NCBI GenBank assembly: GCA_036245525.1
Contig: BTPG01000005.1
Location: 121,232,417-121,296,416 of the forward strand
Direction: 5' to 3'
From: Semisulcospira habei
Lineage: Eukaryota > Mollusca > Gastropoda > Semisulcospiridae
Length of the DNA stretch: 64,000 nucleotides
The notes beneath the pieces were generated by a model. It saw nothing but the letters and a program-made list of their open reading frames with translations, did not search any database and was not told where the DNA came from. Below, in pieces: positions 51,740 through 61,602 of the stretch. The first letter of the stretch is position 1; each line of letters begins with the position of its first letter. The position numbers and the translations under genes are program-made.

Positions 51740-53900
51740 GTGGCGACCATGAGACCTGAGCCTGAACCCTTGTCAGCGGAAGGGATTACAGTCTGTCCGC
51801 CTCTGGAGGAGGCAGACAACATGATCCTTCCCCCGGACTGGCGTCGGCAACCAAATCTACGACGCTACCAGTCCAGACGCACATGGCGGATCGCAGACAT
51901 GACAGGCGGGAACGACCACGTACAAGTAGTCACGCGGTGACACACGAGACTCGTTTCACCGGGACACGGCCTCGAGAGATGACCACTCTTCCACCCTCCG
52001 ACAGCCCAGAGTGGTAACACGACGGACGGACGAACCAGATGCCAGGGCTCGATCCTCGCCTAGATCACAGGTTAGTGGAGACATTCCGATCTCTTCCACT
52101 GTGTTAGTTCAGTAGACCTAGCCCACAATCAAGACGCAACCCGGAGAGACGACGGCCGTCGCCTCGTCGGGTTTCTGGTCGCCGCTACCGCTCTCAGGCG
52201 GGTAACCCTTCGGACTCGAGTGGTTACACGGATACACGCAGAGACTGCTTAAGGCGGACCAGTTCTGTGGGGCCAAGGCGACAGGCAGAAGCGGCCACGT
52301 GCTGGGAGTCGCACGGTTTGCCACGAGACTCGTCCACTCCCGCCGGGACAATGACATCACGGGCCAGTTAGCTACAGTCGCATACTAACGCGGAGGGCCC
52401 TCCTAAGGTTCCCCTTACCGTGCCGAACGGAGAGGCACGCCCAGACCCACTGACGGCGGTTACTGCCCTAGAGACGACAGCTCGGCCTCAGGTCAGTGAC
52501 GACTGGGTTGTGAGAGCATATATTGCGCGGTAGCGTGCAAGATTGGGGTTCCTTTGTTGTCGTTTTAGGGCACCTAGTGCCTTTCTTTCAAGCTGGGCGT
52601 TTTAACCCGTTTGCCACAGGTGTTAAAATGTTGCATTCCCAGCTGCGCAGCGGCTTCGCCAGACCGCTGGGGCGCAACACCTCTTATCCTTAAAAGGGCT
52701 ATAACCCTGGAACCACTGAACCGATTACTTCAGTTTTGAGAAAATGGAGATGAGACACAGAGTGGTATTCTGACTCTCATAGTTCAATTTAATGCAAATA
52801 CCTTGATTTATCCCTGAAAGGGCAATTACAATCAAAAATAATACTCTTTCAATAAGCATTAATTAATTAATTTATTATTATGATTATGATTATTTTGGGC
52901 GCCCTCGCCCGGGCTATACACGCGTTGGCGCCATCTCCCGTCGTGGTTACACCGGCACTTTCTACGGCTTGCGGCAACCGCAAGTGCTACAGGACCGCTG
53001 CACTTCACACGACAAGATCCCGGCTCGGTGATGTTGGGCCACGCCTCGCCCCGACCGTGCAGACGAGAGCCCGCTCTACATGCAGTGCAGAGAGACGACT
53101 TCACGATGGGATTCCGTTCCCGGCAATAGGTCACAATCTTTCAGTTCGCCTGACTTCGGAAGCATGTGCTCACTACACAGAGACCAGGGGTACGAGAGGA
53201 ACAGGAGACGACGTCCCAGTTCCGTTGGGTCGCTACACATCAGGAAGACAGGCGCTCCGAAGTATCTTCGTCGCCGTTCGAGTTCGTGGGACCGGCCCTC
53301 TGAGGCTACGCTGTTCCTTCCAAGTGCTGGGTCCACCTTCGTTGGATCGCCGCCGCCCGGGGTTCCCCGGGGTGCGGGACAGACGACTTTTCCGCTTGAT
53401 TCCGGAGGACGTCGTTCGCCGTGGCTGGGCGATGATAGCTACTCCACGTCGCTACGCTCGCGGTTCCGAGAGATCTTGGATTCGCCGCCTTCTGCGTGGA
53501 GATAGAGGAGGGAGCCTCCTCGGGCTTTAGACGAAGCAGGTCCCCTCATCGCGTCCAAGCATTTCAAGTCCCTCCCTCATCCGTTCGAGTGCCGGATTCT
53601 TGTCGCCGGCTTCTGTCTCCGCTTCAGGGCGCCGGGGGAGGCACTGGTGGCTTCAACTTGTGATCCTACTTCTCTTCCGCTGCCAACGCTTCGCTGCGGC
53701 TACAGACTGTGATCTGATGATTCGAGATACCGTCCTGCACACTTTCTCGCGGCCGACCGAGTTGAAGAGTCGGCCACGCAGGGCACCGCGCGATGGACAA
53801 CTTCCTTGGCCCCCCTGGCAGACCGACAAGGAGGCTAACAAGGACTCTGGCACAGCCGATACACGCTGCTTACACCGCTGGATGTAGCAGTCTTCCAGGA
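51740..53900 (+). pseudogene. gag-like relic of element F
   Basis: The Cys/His motif is not recognisable. Arg/Ser-rich pieces (RRRSSSWDRPSEATL near 53260) are followed by KHFKSLPH near 53560 and CQRFAAATDCDLMIRDTVLH near 53680, then LKSRPRRAPRDGQLPWPPWQ, matching the NAMAAAANCDL and QLRRAPLGGSLLFGDTW blocks. No long intact frame. Confidence 0.65.
52530..52905. other. A/T-richer insert in gag of F, origin unclear
   Basis: Differs in composition from the G/C-rich element around it. It has ATTTATCCCTGAAAGGG and ends in TTAATTAATTTATTATTATG, which resembles the 3' end of a LINE (the Jockey-like LINE has a similar CCCT...GGG stem in its 3' UTR). No clear target duplication. Confidence 0.35.
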
Positions 53901-55320
53901 ACATTGATGCAGGACAGGCACGCGGTCATCGCAGACCGTCGGACAGTTTGGCAGGGACCACTCTTCTGCGGAGGCGCAGTTCTTCTGCGGCACCGGATTT
54001 TGTGGCTTACATCCGAGGGACGGAGGCGACGTTTTGTGACGCCGACGACAGTCCCGGGAACGTCAGTGGCAGCATTCTCCAGGCGTGCGATTGATGACTA
54101 CCAAGTAGCAGTCTACCTTCATAGAGGTCAGCGCGGGTTGAGGACTGGTCCGACCGACCTCACTGCAGGGGCCGACTTCGGTCTACATCGGGGGGTAACG
54201 CTCACAGTTCAGATTAAGCCCCTGCTGAGACGCGTTCTCGGCTCGTCGTATCCTTCTTCCGGCGGGGTGCTACCCTCCACTTCGCATTGGCCTGGCCGTG
54301 GTCAGCGGCGACCAAGCACTACGGTCTTCTTCTTCTAAGATGACAGCTTCGGGACCTAGTGGAAGCGTTCGTTTGCCTGGGTGGAGACGACTTGGAGTTC
54401 CGGCATGCTGCGGCGCCTGACTGGAGCGGATGGACTTGCCCTCGATAGCTCCTTGTGAAGTTACCCGCTCGGCACTGGAGATCCTGCGGCCGGGGGCGCA
54501 AGTACCGGGAGTTATACGTGACGACAGCATGACAAAATTAGTTCCCGAGAGGTGGTTGGAGCTCAGTTCCGCGGCAGTATGGTCGACTCTTCTCGTACTC
54601 TAGTCGGTGGATATGGTGCACGATCTTCGTTCTATCGACTCGACACAAGTGCCTCGACATCTTGCCAGATGCTAGACAAAGACTTGAGAGCAGCGGTGCG
54701 TCTCCAGGACTTTGGGACAACTCGATGTTCGCAGTCCTAACCAGTTGGCAGCCGGGCGGTAGGCTGGGATTCTGCCCTCTTCGCCGTCGACTAGGCTGCC
54801 TACGCTACGGGACAGGTACTACGTGTTTCTTCGCATGGATCCCGTCGAGGATGGAGTGCGTGGTCGTCCTGTTCGAGTGGGACTCCCAGTAGGACGGGAG
54901 CAGGGCAGGCTAGCAGCGACTATCATTACCTTCTTCAGTTCGCTTAGGACTGATGACATGCTAGGGGTTCGCCGTTCAACCTGACACCTCTTCTGCTTGG
55001 AGAAGGAGGGTGTAATTATGGGAGATGCTAGTGCGCTTGAGGCCGGCGGCGCGGGGAGGCGTCGCTGTGGCCAGATCTTTTCACTTCACTGCTCGCCATC
55101 GAGATTGAATGCTGCGTTATACGCGTGGTTGTCCGACATTCCCTTTGTTGCAGGTTTGCGGAGGTAGGTGGGCGTTTTCCTGGCTTGGGGTGCTTGTCTC
55201 TTCACCAGTCGGGGTCAGCTCGTTACCACATGCCCCCCCTCTGCAGCTCTCCACTACTCGCACGGGGCTCTAGCAACTGGAACAGCCGCCATAACAGCCG
55301 GGCCCTGAACTCTTCCGACA
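53900..55320 (+). pseudogene. decayed RT/RNase H region of F
   Basis: Position and scattered similarity place RT and RNase H here, but no motif such as YLDD or SLCVDAS survives in frame. It parallels the level of decay in E and H. Confidence 0.5.
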
Positions 55321-55324
55321 CACC

Positions 55325-56585
55325 TGGAGATTGTGCAGCAAGCCCTCTACCACAGAGGCTTCCCTAGGGCGGCCATGGATGCTACCGAGACAACCCGCAG
55401 ACCCTCAACCGTTCGAGTTGCGAGGGAAGACGACGAGCGCTGGGTGACGGGACTGACGACAGCCTTCCTTCCCTCCGGACTTGGTGAAGCCCCAGCTGAC
55501 GGAATGCTTCCTCGGGCTATTCAACGACCAGGGACGGTCTCCTTTCACTGTTCGGGACTATCGAACCATGATCGCCGACACCTACAGGTGATTACGCTCA
55601 TCAGACCCGGGTGGCTGCAAGACCTCGCATTTCGGAGGCTCTCTTCGGTCTGGATGCCCAACACTGCTTCGCGTGGGCCAAGAGTGATCTACCATGGGGG
55701 CTTACGTGGTCTCAACCCCGTCCTTGGAACCCGGCACATGACGCGCTTGACGGATGTATCTCGGAAGAAGTGCTTCCTGGCGGTCCTTGACTCAACCTCC
55801 AGGGTCAGTACACTACGCGCGCTGCCCACACACCCAGATTGCTTGCAGTGCCAGACAACCGGCTTCATGCTACTGCTACCTGAACATCTTCCTGGACAAG
55901 AGGCGGCCTCCCTGACGGCGACAGATGTTTCGCCCTGCGCGTGTACGGACTCCACCCGGGAGAACAGACTTAAGGCCCCGGTGAGAACCTTACATGTGGC
56001 CTAGCCACCTCTTCCAGGGTCAGTGAACGTACGCGCTGGTGTCACACACGGGTTGCTGTCAGGTACGGACAATAGGCGCCGTGCAACTGCTAACGGTACC
56101 AGCCTTCGGGGCCAAGTAGTGGTCGCCTTGGCTGTCATACCGCTGATGACTTTCCGCCTTACGAGTGGCAGACTCCACTCGGTAGACCAGACAATAGGAA
56201 CTGGTGAGAGCCTTACGTGTGGGCCTGCGCCGGACCAAGCTTGCGCAGAGGACGCACACACCTGTTTCTCCCTTTGTCCCCAGGTAGACGTGACATCTCG
56301 GCCCAGACCTGCTCCTCCTGGTTCCGGGGAGTGATCCGCCCGGCCTTCCAGGACCTCGACCTGATGCAGCCACATGTTGAACATCGAGGCGCACGAGGTC
56401 AGAGCCTTGGCCGCAAGTCCCGCTTCGACAGCACCGGTGCAGTCAAGGGCTTTGTGGCGGCTATGAGAGGGCGAGCAGAGACCACTTTCGCCCGCTTCTA
56501 CCTGAGGGACCTCTCCACCCAGCGGCAGAACCTCTCGCTGGGGGGAGACATCACTACAGAGCAACACTCCCTCCCGGCGCCCTAG
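55325..56585 (+). pseudogene. tyrosine recombinase relic of F
   Basis: LEIVQQALYHRGFPRAAMDA near 55327, RLTDVSRKKCFLAVLDSTSR then VSTLRALPTHPDCLQC near 55745-55850 (catalytic Arg kept), a partly duplicated stretch near 56000-56210, FLPLSPGRRDISAQTCSSW, HEVRAL at about 56391 (HxxR kept), TTFARFYLRDLSTQRQNLSL near 56480 (Tyr kept) and the C-terminal EQHSLPAP. All catalytic residues are visible in pieces, but the frame is broken several times. Confidence 0.8.
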
Positions 56586-56699
56586 GCGCCGCAGGTATCT
56601 TAACTAAAATTATCGGGAGTTTGCTCCGGGAGAGCGGGTCTGAGGGTTGGTCTGTTGGCAGTAGGGGCGTTATAACGGCACCCACCTCCTCTTCAGAAT

Positions 56700-56800
56700 T
56701 CCACAATGTAATACCATCGGTAATGTGTTTTGAGAAAACAAATGAATTTTTCTTTAAAATGCATTTTTTAGAAAAATACTTACCGATGGTATTACTCGAA
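56700..56800 (+). repeat. element F internal complementary region
   Basis: AGTAATACC-type TAATACCATCGGTAATG, joint GAAAACAAATGAATTTTTC, ACCGATGGTATTACT. Confidence 0.9.
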
Positions 56801-57057
56801 GGACCCTCCCACCTACCCCGCTTGCCTCAAGTGCGCTAAGGAACTAAACTGAGGGATGACGGGTATTCTCGTACCGGGTGGGAATAAGGGGAGGCTATTC
56901 AGGCCATGACCTGGTCTATGGCGCCCCACTCCTGCCAACACTCCCTTATACGGACACAACCAAATTTTGGCTAAAATTAGGCTAGCTAAGGGCTTTTCCA
57001 CAATGTAATACCATCGGTAAGTATTTTTCTAAAAAATGCATTTTAAAGAAAAATTCA

Positions 57058-57366
57058 TTTTTCTTTAAAATATATTTTTTCGAAAAATACTTACCGATGA
57101 CATTACTCAGAGGTCCCTCCCTCCTACCCCGCTTGCCGCAATGGTGCTAAGGCTCAGTCACTGGCGGGAAAGGGTGAGTGCGCCACTGGATACGGTAGTT
57201 GGGGAGGCCACTCGGGGTGTCCTGGTAACCCAGTGTTTGCCTCCCCTTTGAGGAGGGACACAGTAAGTTTTGGGGTTAAAATTGATGAGTTAAGTGAAGG
57301 TTTCAATTAGTAATGTCATTGGTAAGTATATTTCGAAAAAATACATTTTAAAGAAAAATTAATTTT
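57058..57366 (+). repeat. element G ICR second half and right inverted terminal repeat
   Basis: TTCTTTAAAATATATTTTTT, ACCGATGACATTACT, then the complement of 47354-47560; tip GAAAAATTAATTT. Confidence 0.9.
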
Positions 57367-57436
57367 TGAAACGTGGTGGCTCAAAAGGATCTGTGCCATA
57401 TTCCCATTTAGTCCCTTCATACTGCAGCTGGAGATG

Positions 57437-57532
57437 GATTGACCATGAAAATTCAAGGGTAGTGCCAGATTAGTTTGGCGCCTTATGGTGCCAAGCTAAT
57501 CTGGCGCTACCCTTGAATTATCATGGTTGATC
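57437..57532. repeat. long hairpin MITE core in intron 7
   Basis: GATTGACCATGAAAATTCAA with GGGTAGTGCCAGATTAG pairs with its complement downstream around GGCGCC...GGTGCC; about 45-bp stem with few mismatches. Same family as 61631-61746. Confidence 0.8.
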
Positions 57533-57988
57533 AGTTTCCTGCAACTGTTACTGGGAGATGTGACTGTGTGGTTAAGTGGGTTAGGTGGAAGAAGCTGTCT
57601 GTGACAGAGGTGATGTTGTCCATGACAGGCACTATCGCAAATTGTTGGTGTAAATGGAAAATCTTATTGTTAACACACAAATGTGTGTTAAATTCAAGGT
57701 TATCCAGTTCCACTGATAAAATAGTCTTAAGGCTCCTCTGCCTCAGAAACACTAGAAATGAAGTCTATCTGAGCCCTCCAGATGCAACGAACTTGGAGGA
57801 CTTGTGCTTAATAGATGGTGCATATTATGATATAGAGTTGGGTTTTTACCACATTATTACCTCTTTTTTTGTTTTTTCAATTTTGGTTTTTGGTTTACAG
57901 GAGGTTAATAGTGGGTTTTGAATTATGTAGGTGCAGAATATTTTATGTTGAGATAATTCTGAATAAATTCCACATTATTCTCATACAG
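57533..57988. other. end of GLDC intron 7
   Basis: 456 bp of intron, A/T-rich, ending in the acceptor TCATACAG. A 132-codon open frame at 57523-57921 has no recognisable domain. Confidence 0.6.
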
Positions 57989-58248
57989 AAAGAAACATCT
58001 GAAGCCCTACCTTCCAACACACCCGGTCGTGCCTCCCCTTGGTACCTTTGGGCCTGGTACAGCCTCGTTTGGTAGCGTTTCGTCGGCGCCGTTTGGCTCT
58101 GGCTCTATTCTGCCCATCTCGTGGGGCTACATTCGCATGATGGGAGCAAAGGGATTGCGCAAGGCCTCGCAGGTGGCCATCCTGAACGCAAACTACATGA
58201 GCCGGAGACTGCACGACTATTACAACACACTTTTCACCAATGAGCAAG
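57989..58248 (+). CDS. GLDC: GLDC exon h
   Basis: 260 bp, acceptor ATACAG, donor GTAGAT. Completes Val, then [60 protein letters not shown] and [11 protein letters not shown]. The (A/S)APWGS(S)SILPISW block of GLDC is present, with Phe where Trp is usual. This may be a lineage trait. The donor is weaker than the other exons. Frame is intact across 86 codons. Confidence 0.97.
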
Positions 58249-58282
58249 GTAGATTTCATCAGCCAGCCTCTTGTGTAATTTG

Positions 58283-58349
58283 CAAAGAGCGTAGATTCTC
58301 ATGAGCCCCTGCAGTTGCAGTGGCTTATGAGAATCTGTGCTCTTTGCTT
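58283..58349. repeat. hairpin of the second MITE family in intron 8
   Basis: GCAAAGAGCGTAGATTCTCA and downstream complement TGAGAATCTGTGCTCTTTGC, apex CTGCAG; related to 3029-3092. Confidence 0.7.
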
Positions 58350-58426
58350 GTTATTGATGTGCATCTCTGCTCTTAAGACCCAGGAAGTAAGAAGCTGGGC
58401 ACACGCTACCACAAACACCTATTGCC

Positions 58427-58453
58427 GGGCGCAATTTTGTGGCGGCAATGTTG
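58427..58453. repeat. left arm of a hairpin split by the RTE insertion
   Basis: GGGCGCAATTTTGTGGCGGC and on to 58453 is complementary to 60459-60485. Both arms belonged to one short palindrome before the RTE element entered its loop. Confidence 0.7.
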
Positions 58454-58483
58454 CCACCTCAATTAGGGGCGCCTACAATATTG

Positions 58484-60457
58484 GAGGAAGCGCAAACAGC
58501 CCTGGGTAACCGATGACATCCTCGATCTCTGTGATGAGAGGAGAGCCTGGAAGAAAAAGAGAGGCCAAGACCTCACATCAGCAAACAAGTACAGACTTGT
58601 CAACAAGAAGATCAGGAAGAGGATGAAAGAAGCCAAAGAAGATTGGATTGAAGACCAGTGTTGTAGCGTGGAAGAGGGCATGGCAAACGGCAACAGCAAG
58701 AAGGCTTATGAAACGCTAAGGACCCTCACCAAGACTCAACAGCGAACAGCCACAGTCATCGAAGACAGCAGCGGCCAACTCCTTACGGAAAACACTGCTG
58801 TACTAAACAGATGGACTGAGTACTGCCGAGACTTGTATAACTACAAGGCTGAGCCAGACACCAGCATCCTCCAAAACAACCAGGCTGGGGTCAGGAAGGC
58901 TGAAGACCTGCCAGTGTTAGCTGAAGAGGTGGAAGCAGCCGTACGCGGCCTGAAGGGAGGAAAGTCTCCAGGTGTAGACAACGTCCCTGCTGAACTGTTG
59001 AAACATGGAGGAGAAGTAACAACGAAGGTCCTCACTACACTCTGTCAAAAGATCTGGGAGCAAAAGAAATGGCCAGTAGAATGGACACAGTCTCTAGTGA
59101 TCCCGCTCCCCAAGAAAGGAAACCTGAAACAGTGCCAGAACTACAGAACTATCAGTCTGATAAGTCACCCTAGCAAAGTAATGCTTAGAATCATTCTCAA
59201 CCGCCTCAAAACTTTCGCCGAGGAACTGCTGGCAGAAGAACAGGCTGGCTTCAGAGTTGGAAGAAGCACTGTAGAGCAGATTTTCAACTGCCGCGTCCTG
59301 ATCGAGAAACATCTGCATCATCAGCGCGAACTCTACCACAACTTCATTGATTTCAGGAAAGCATTTGATCGCGTCTGGCACGACGGACTCTGGCAAGTCA
59401 TGAGATCGTTCAACATAGAGGAGGGACTGATCCAAATGATAGAAGCGCTTTACAAGAACGCCTGCAGCGCGGTTCTACTTAACAATCAGTCAGGCGAGTT
59501 CTTCAGGACGACGATCGGTGTCCGTCAAGGATGCCTGCTCTCTCCTGTCCTTTTCAACATATTCCTGGAGAAGATCATGCAGGAAACCCTCCACGACCAC
59601 CATACTTCAATCTCTATTGGTGGCAGATCCCTGTGCAATCTTCGATTCGCAGACGACATTGACCTCATGGCAGGCAGCAATAGTGAGCTCCAAAACCTGA
59701 CAGACAAACTTTCAACTAGCGCAGGGTCTTATGGCATGGAGATCAATACGGATAAAAGCAAAGTGATGATCAACACCACAAGCGACAGCAGCAGCAACAT
59801 TCACATGAACGGCCAGAAGCTAGAAGAGGTCAATAGCTTCAAGTACTTGGGAGCCACCCTGTCCAAAGACGGTAGTTGCATAGCAGAGATCCGTATCAGG
59901 ATAGGTACAGCAACATCCGCAATGGCCAGGCTGGACAGGATATGGCGAAGTAACTCCATCAGCTTCACCATCAAGTACAGGCTTTACAAGTCCCTCGTAG
60001 TGTCTATTCTGCTCTACGGCTGTGAGACTTGGACACTGCTTGCAGACTCAGAAAAGAAAATCCAGGCCTTTGAGAACAAGTGCCTGAGGAAGTTGCTCCG
60101 CATCTCGTACCGCGAGCACAAGACCAACGAATATGTACGGAGCATCGTCACTTCCCTGGTGGGCCCACATGAACCCCTTCTGGCAACCGTGAAACGGCGC
60201 AAGCTTGCTTGGTTTGGCCACGTGACCCGACACAACACCTTGTCCAAGACTATCCTCCAAGGCACTCTCGAAGGAAGTCGTCGGCGAGGTCGTCAGAGAA
60301 AGAGTTGGGTCGCAAACATAAAAGAATGGACCGAACTCGAGATGCCAGACTTGCTTGCCACCGCCCAAAATAGAACTCAGTGGAGAGCACTGTCTGTTGC
60401 TGCTGCCTTTCAGTCCCCCCAACGCCCAGTTCGGGCAAGGGACTGATGATGATGATG
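58484..60457 (+). mobile_element. 5'-truncated RTE-like LINE in GLDC intron 8
   Basis: About 2.0 kb, flanked by ACAATATTG at 58475-58483 and 60458-60466. It lacks the endonuclease and begins in the linker before RT. Ends in a GAT repeat tail. Sense to GLDC. An uninterrupted RT frame and exact duplication indicate a recent insertion. Confidence 0.88.
58623..60446 (+). CDS. RTE-clade reverse transcriptase (N-terminally truncated)
   Basis: 607 codons from the first ATG; the frame is open from the element start, with PWVTDDILDLCDERRAWKKK before it. RT blocks: LKGGKSPGVDNVPAELLKHG, WTQSLVIPLPKKGNLKQCQN, AEEQAGFRVGRSTVEQIFNC, NFIDFRKAFDRVWHDGLW (catalytic Asp), TIGVRQGCLLSPVLFNIFLE, LRFADDIDLMAG with FADD at 59646-59657, and FKYLGATLSKDG. 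The C-terminal region has LLYGCETWTL, LAWFGHVTRHNTLSK and GRQRKSW. All RT motifs are intact. The YRPISL block reads NYRTISLISH. As the endonuclease is missing, autonomous retrotransposition is not expected. Confidence 0.92.
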   Translation: MKEAKEDWIEDQCCSVEEGMANGNSKKAYETLRTLTKTQQRTATVIEDSSGQLLTENTAVLNRWTEYCRDLYNYKAEPDTSILQNNQAGVRKAEDLPVLAEEVEAAVRGLKGGKSPGVDNVPAELLKHGGEVTTKVLTTLCQKIWEQKKWPVEWTQSLVIPLPKKGNLKQCQNYRTISLISHPSKVMLRIILNRLKTFAEELLAEEQAGFRVGRSTVEQIFNCRVLIEKHLHHQRELYHNFIDFRKAFDRVWHDGLWQVMRSFNIEEGLIQMIEALYKNACSAVLLNNQSGEFFRTTIGVRQGCLLSPVLFNIFLEKIMQETLHDHHTSISIGGRSLCNLRFADDIDLMAGSNSELQNLTDKLSTSAGSYGMEINTDKSKVMINTTSDSSSNIHMNGQKLEEVNSFKYLGATLSKDGSCIAEIRIRIGTATSAMARLDRIWRSNSISFTIKYRLYKSLVVSILLYGCETWTLLADSEKKIQAFENKCLRKLLRISYREHKTNEYVRSIVTSLVGPHEPLLATVKRRKLAWFGHVTRHNTLSKTILQGTLEGSRRRGRQRKSWVANIKEWTELEMPDLLATAQNRTQWRALSVAAAFQSPQRPVRARD

Positions 60458-60458
60458 A

Positions 60459-60485
60459 CAATATTGCCGCCACAAATTGCGACCC
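60459..60485. repeat. right arm of the hairpin split by the RTE insertion
   Basis: CAATATTGCCGCCACAAATT and on to 60485; complement of 58427-58453 with about three differences. Confidence 0.7.
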
Positions 60486-60550
60486 GATACAAACCGAGTC
60501 TATTTTTTTGTGGTAGCCGGCAAGGCTCGAGCAATGTTGCCGCCTCTCAG

Positions 60551-60695
60551 CCAATCAGCGGTGTCCTTGCGCCACTTCCCGTTTCCTTCATCTTCCGAGC
60601 CGGAAAAAATGGCGGAGAAGCTGAGCGCAGACGGCTTTGAGACTGTTCATAGTAACTCATTGGAGACGCGGCACATGCGGAAACGCTGCGAATAG
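60551..60695 (+). promoter_or_regulatory. CCAAT/ETS/YY1-like promoter-type cluster with a 28-codon ORF
   Basis: CCAATCAG at 60551, CACTTCCCG near 60573, TTCCGAGCCGGAA at 60593-60605 and AAAATGGCGGAG at 60606-60617 lie within 70 bp. The ATG at 60609 opens MAEKLSADGFETVHSNSLET and stops at 60693-60695. The motif set resembles a housekeeping-type start region, but it lies in an intron next to repeats. Function is not shown. Confidence 0.3.
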
Positions 60696-61195
60696 CTGCG
60701 TGTCCGTATGCGGCATGTCTAGTAAGTTAATTGATCAACCTTGTCCGAGAGTTCCCATGCATATGGGACTCCTGCAGCTCCGAATATTTCAACCGGACGC
60801 GTGAGAGCTGTTCCATAAATGGTAATGGCAGGTCAGTCAGTACAAACACATTGCGCGCACATTGAAACGTGTGCCACGAAGCCGATGTGGTAGGTGGCAA
60901 ATTGTTGCTTACCACACATTGCTAGTGGCAAATTCTGGTAGCGTGGGCCCAGCCTCTAATGACAATCGAAGGAAATATTGTGTCTGGTTGGCATGTCTTT
61001 CTGTTGATCTGTCGGAGAATTTTGTGAATTCTGGCATTAAACAGTGTGTGGATTAATTAAAAACATTGAGCCCTTAGGTCGATATTCCAAAATCATGAAA
61101 CTGTTTTACAGCCACCTTTTTTCTTTTTTTTCCAAGAAAAAAAAGTGGTTTTAAGACAGGTGCTCCCACTTAGCACTACAGAGGGAGAGGGATCG
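60696..61195. other. GLDC intron 8 sequence without recognised features
   Basis: 500 bp of mixed composition with a short T-rich/A-rich inverted stretch near 61118-61148. No gene seen. Confidence 0.6.
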
Positions 61196-61235
61196 ACTAT
61201 GAAATGAAATGAAATGAAATGAAATGAAATGAAAC
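61196..61235. repeat. GAAAT microsatellite
   Basis: Six to seven GAAAT units followed by GAAACTTTATTTCTGAACGG, which looks like the tail region of a LINE or SINE. Confidence 0.85.
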
Positions 61236-61371
61236 TTTATTTCTGAACGGAAGAAGCAGTTAGCACATGTGCCATTTTTCACGCTTGCCGTTGCTAAACT
61301 ACAAAGGTACAAATCTGCTAAAGGTACAAAGCTACTAAGATAACATGAAAGTGCACATAATATAATAAGAC

Positions 61372-61445
61372 TATGATAATTCAAGGGTAGTGCCAGATTA
61401 GCTTGGCACTGAGCTGCTCTGGCACTATCCTTAAACTATCATGGT
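61372..61445. repeat. hairpin MITE core, shortened apex
   Basis: ATGATAATTCAAGGGTAGTG pairs with CACTATCCTTAAACTATCAT; the inner part of the family hairpin is deleted. Confidence 0.75.
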
Positions 61446-61602
61446 CGATCCATCTCTTGCAGCTGGTACATAGTCGTTATTTGACACATCCAAAATTTGG
61501 GAAATGTGGCACTGGGGTTAAATGGGTTGAGAGAAGTCCTGACAGCTGAGAACTGTCATCAAAAACCTTCATCAAAGATTACAGACACCTATTTGATCGT
61601 CT

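Larger units (their letters stand above)
51291..57057 (+). mobile_element. DIRS-like retrotransposon F, inside the ICR of G
   Basis: 5.8 kb. Left tip ATTTGTTTTCTC at 51291, left repeat to about 51490, gag relic about 51740-53900 with a foreign insert 52530-52905, RT/RNase H relic about 53900-55320, recombinase relic 55325-56585, ICR 56700-56800, right repeat about 56830-57057 with tip GAAAAATTCAT. Tag GATGGTATTAC, the same as E. Ends are well kept, coding is badly decayed. Confidence 0.9.
47354..57366 (+). mobile_element. DIRS-like retrotransposon G, interrupted by element F
   Basis: Left tip TTTATTTTCTC at 47354, left repeat to about 47560, leader to 47860, gag relic with a ~200-bp tandem array to about 49900, recombinase relic 50030-51125, first ICR half 51245-51290, element F, second ICR half 57058-57105, right repeat about 57130-57366. 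RT and RNase H are absent: gag runs straight into recombinase near 49900-50030. Tag GATGACATTAC at all four sites. An internally deleted, inactive copy. Confidence 0.88.
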
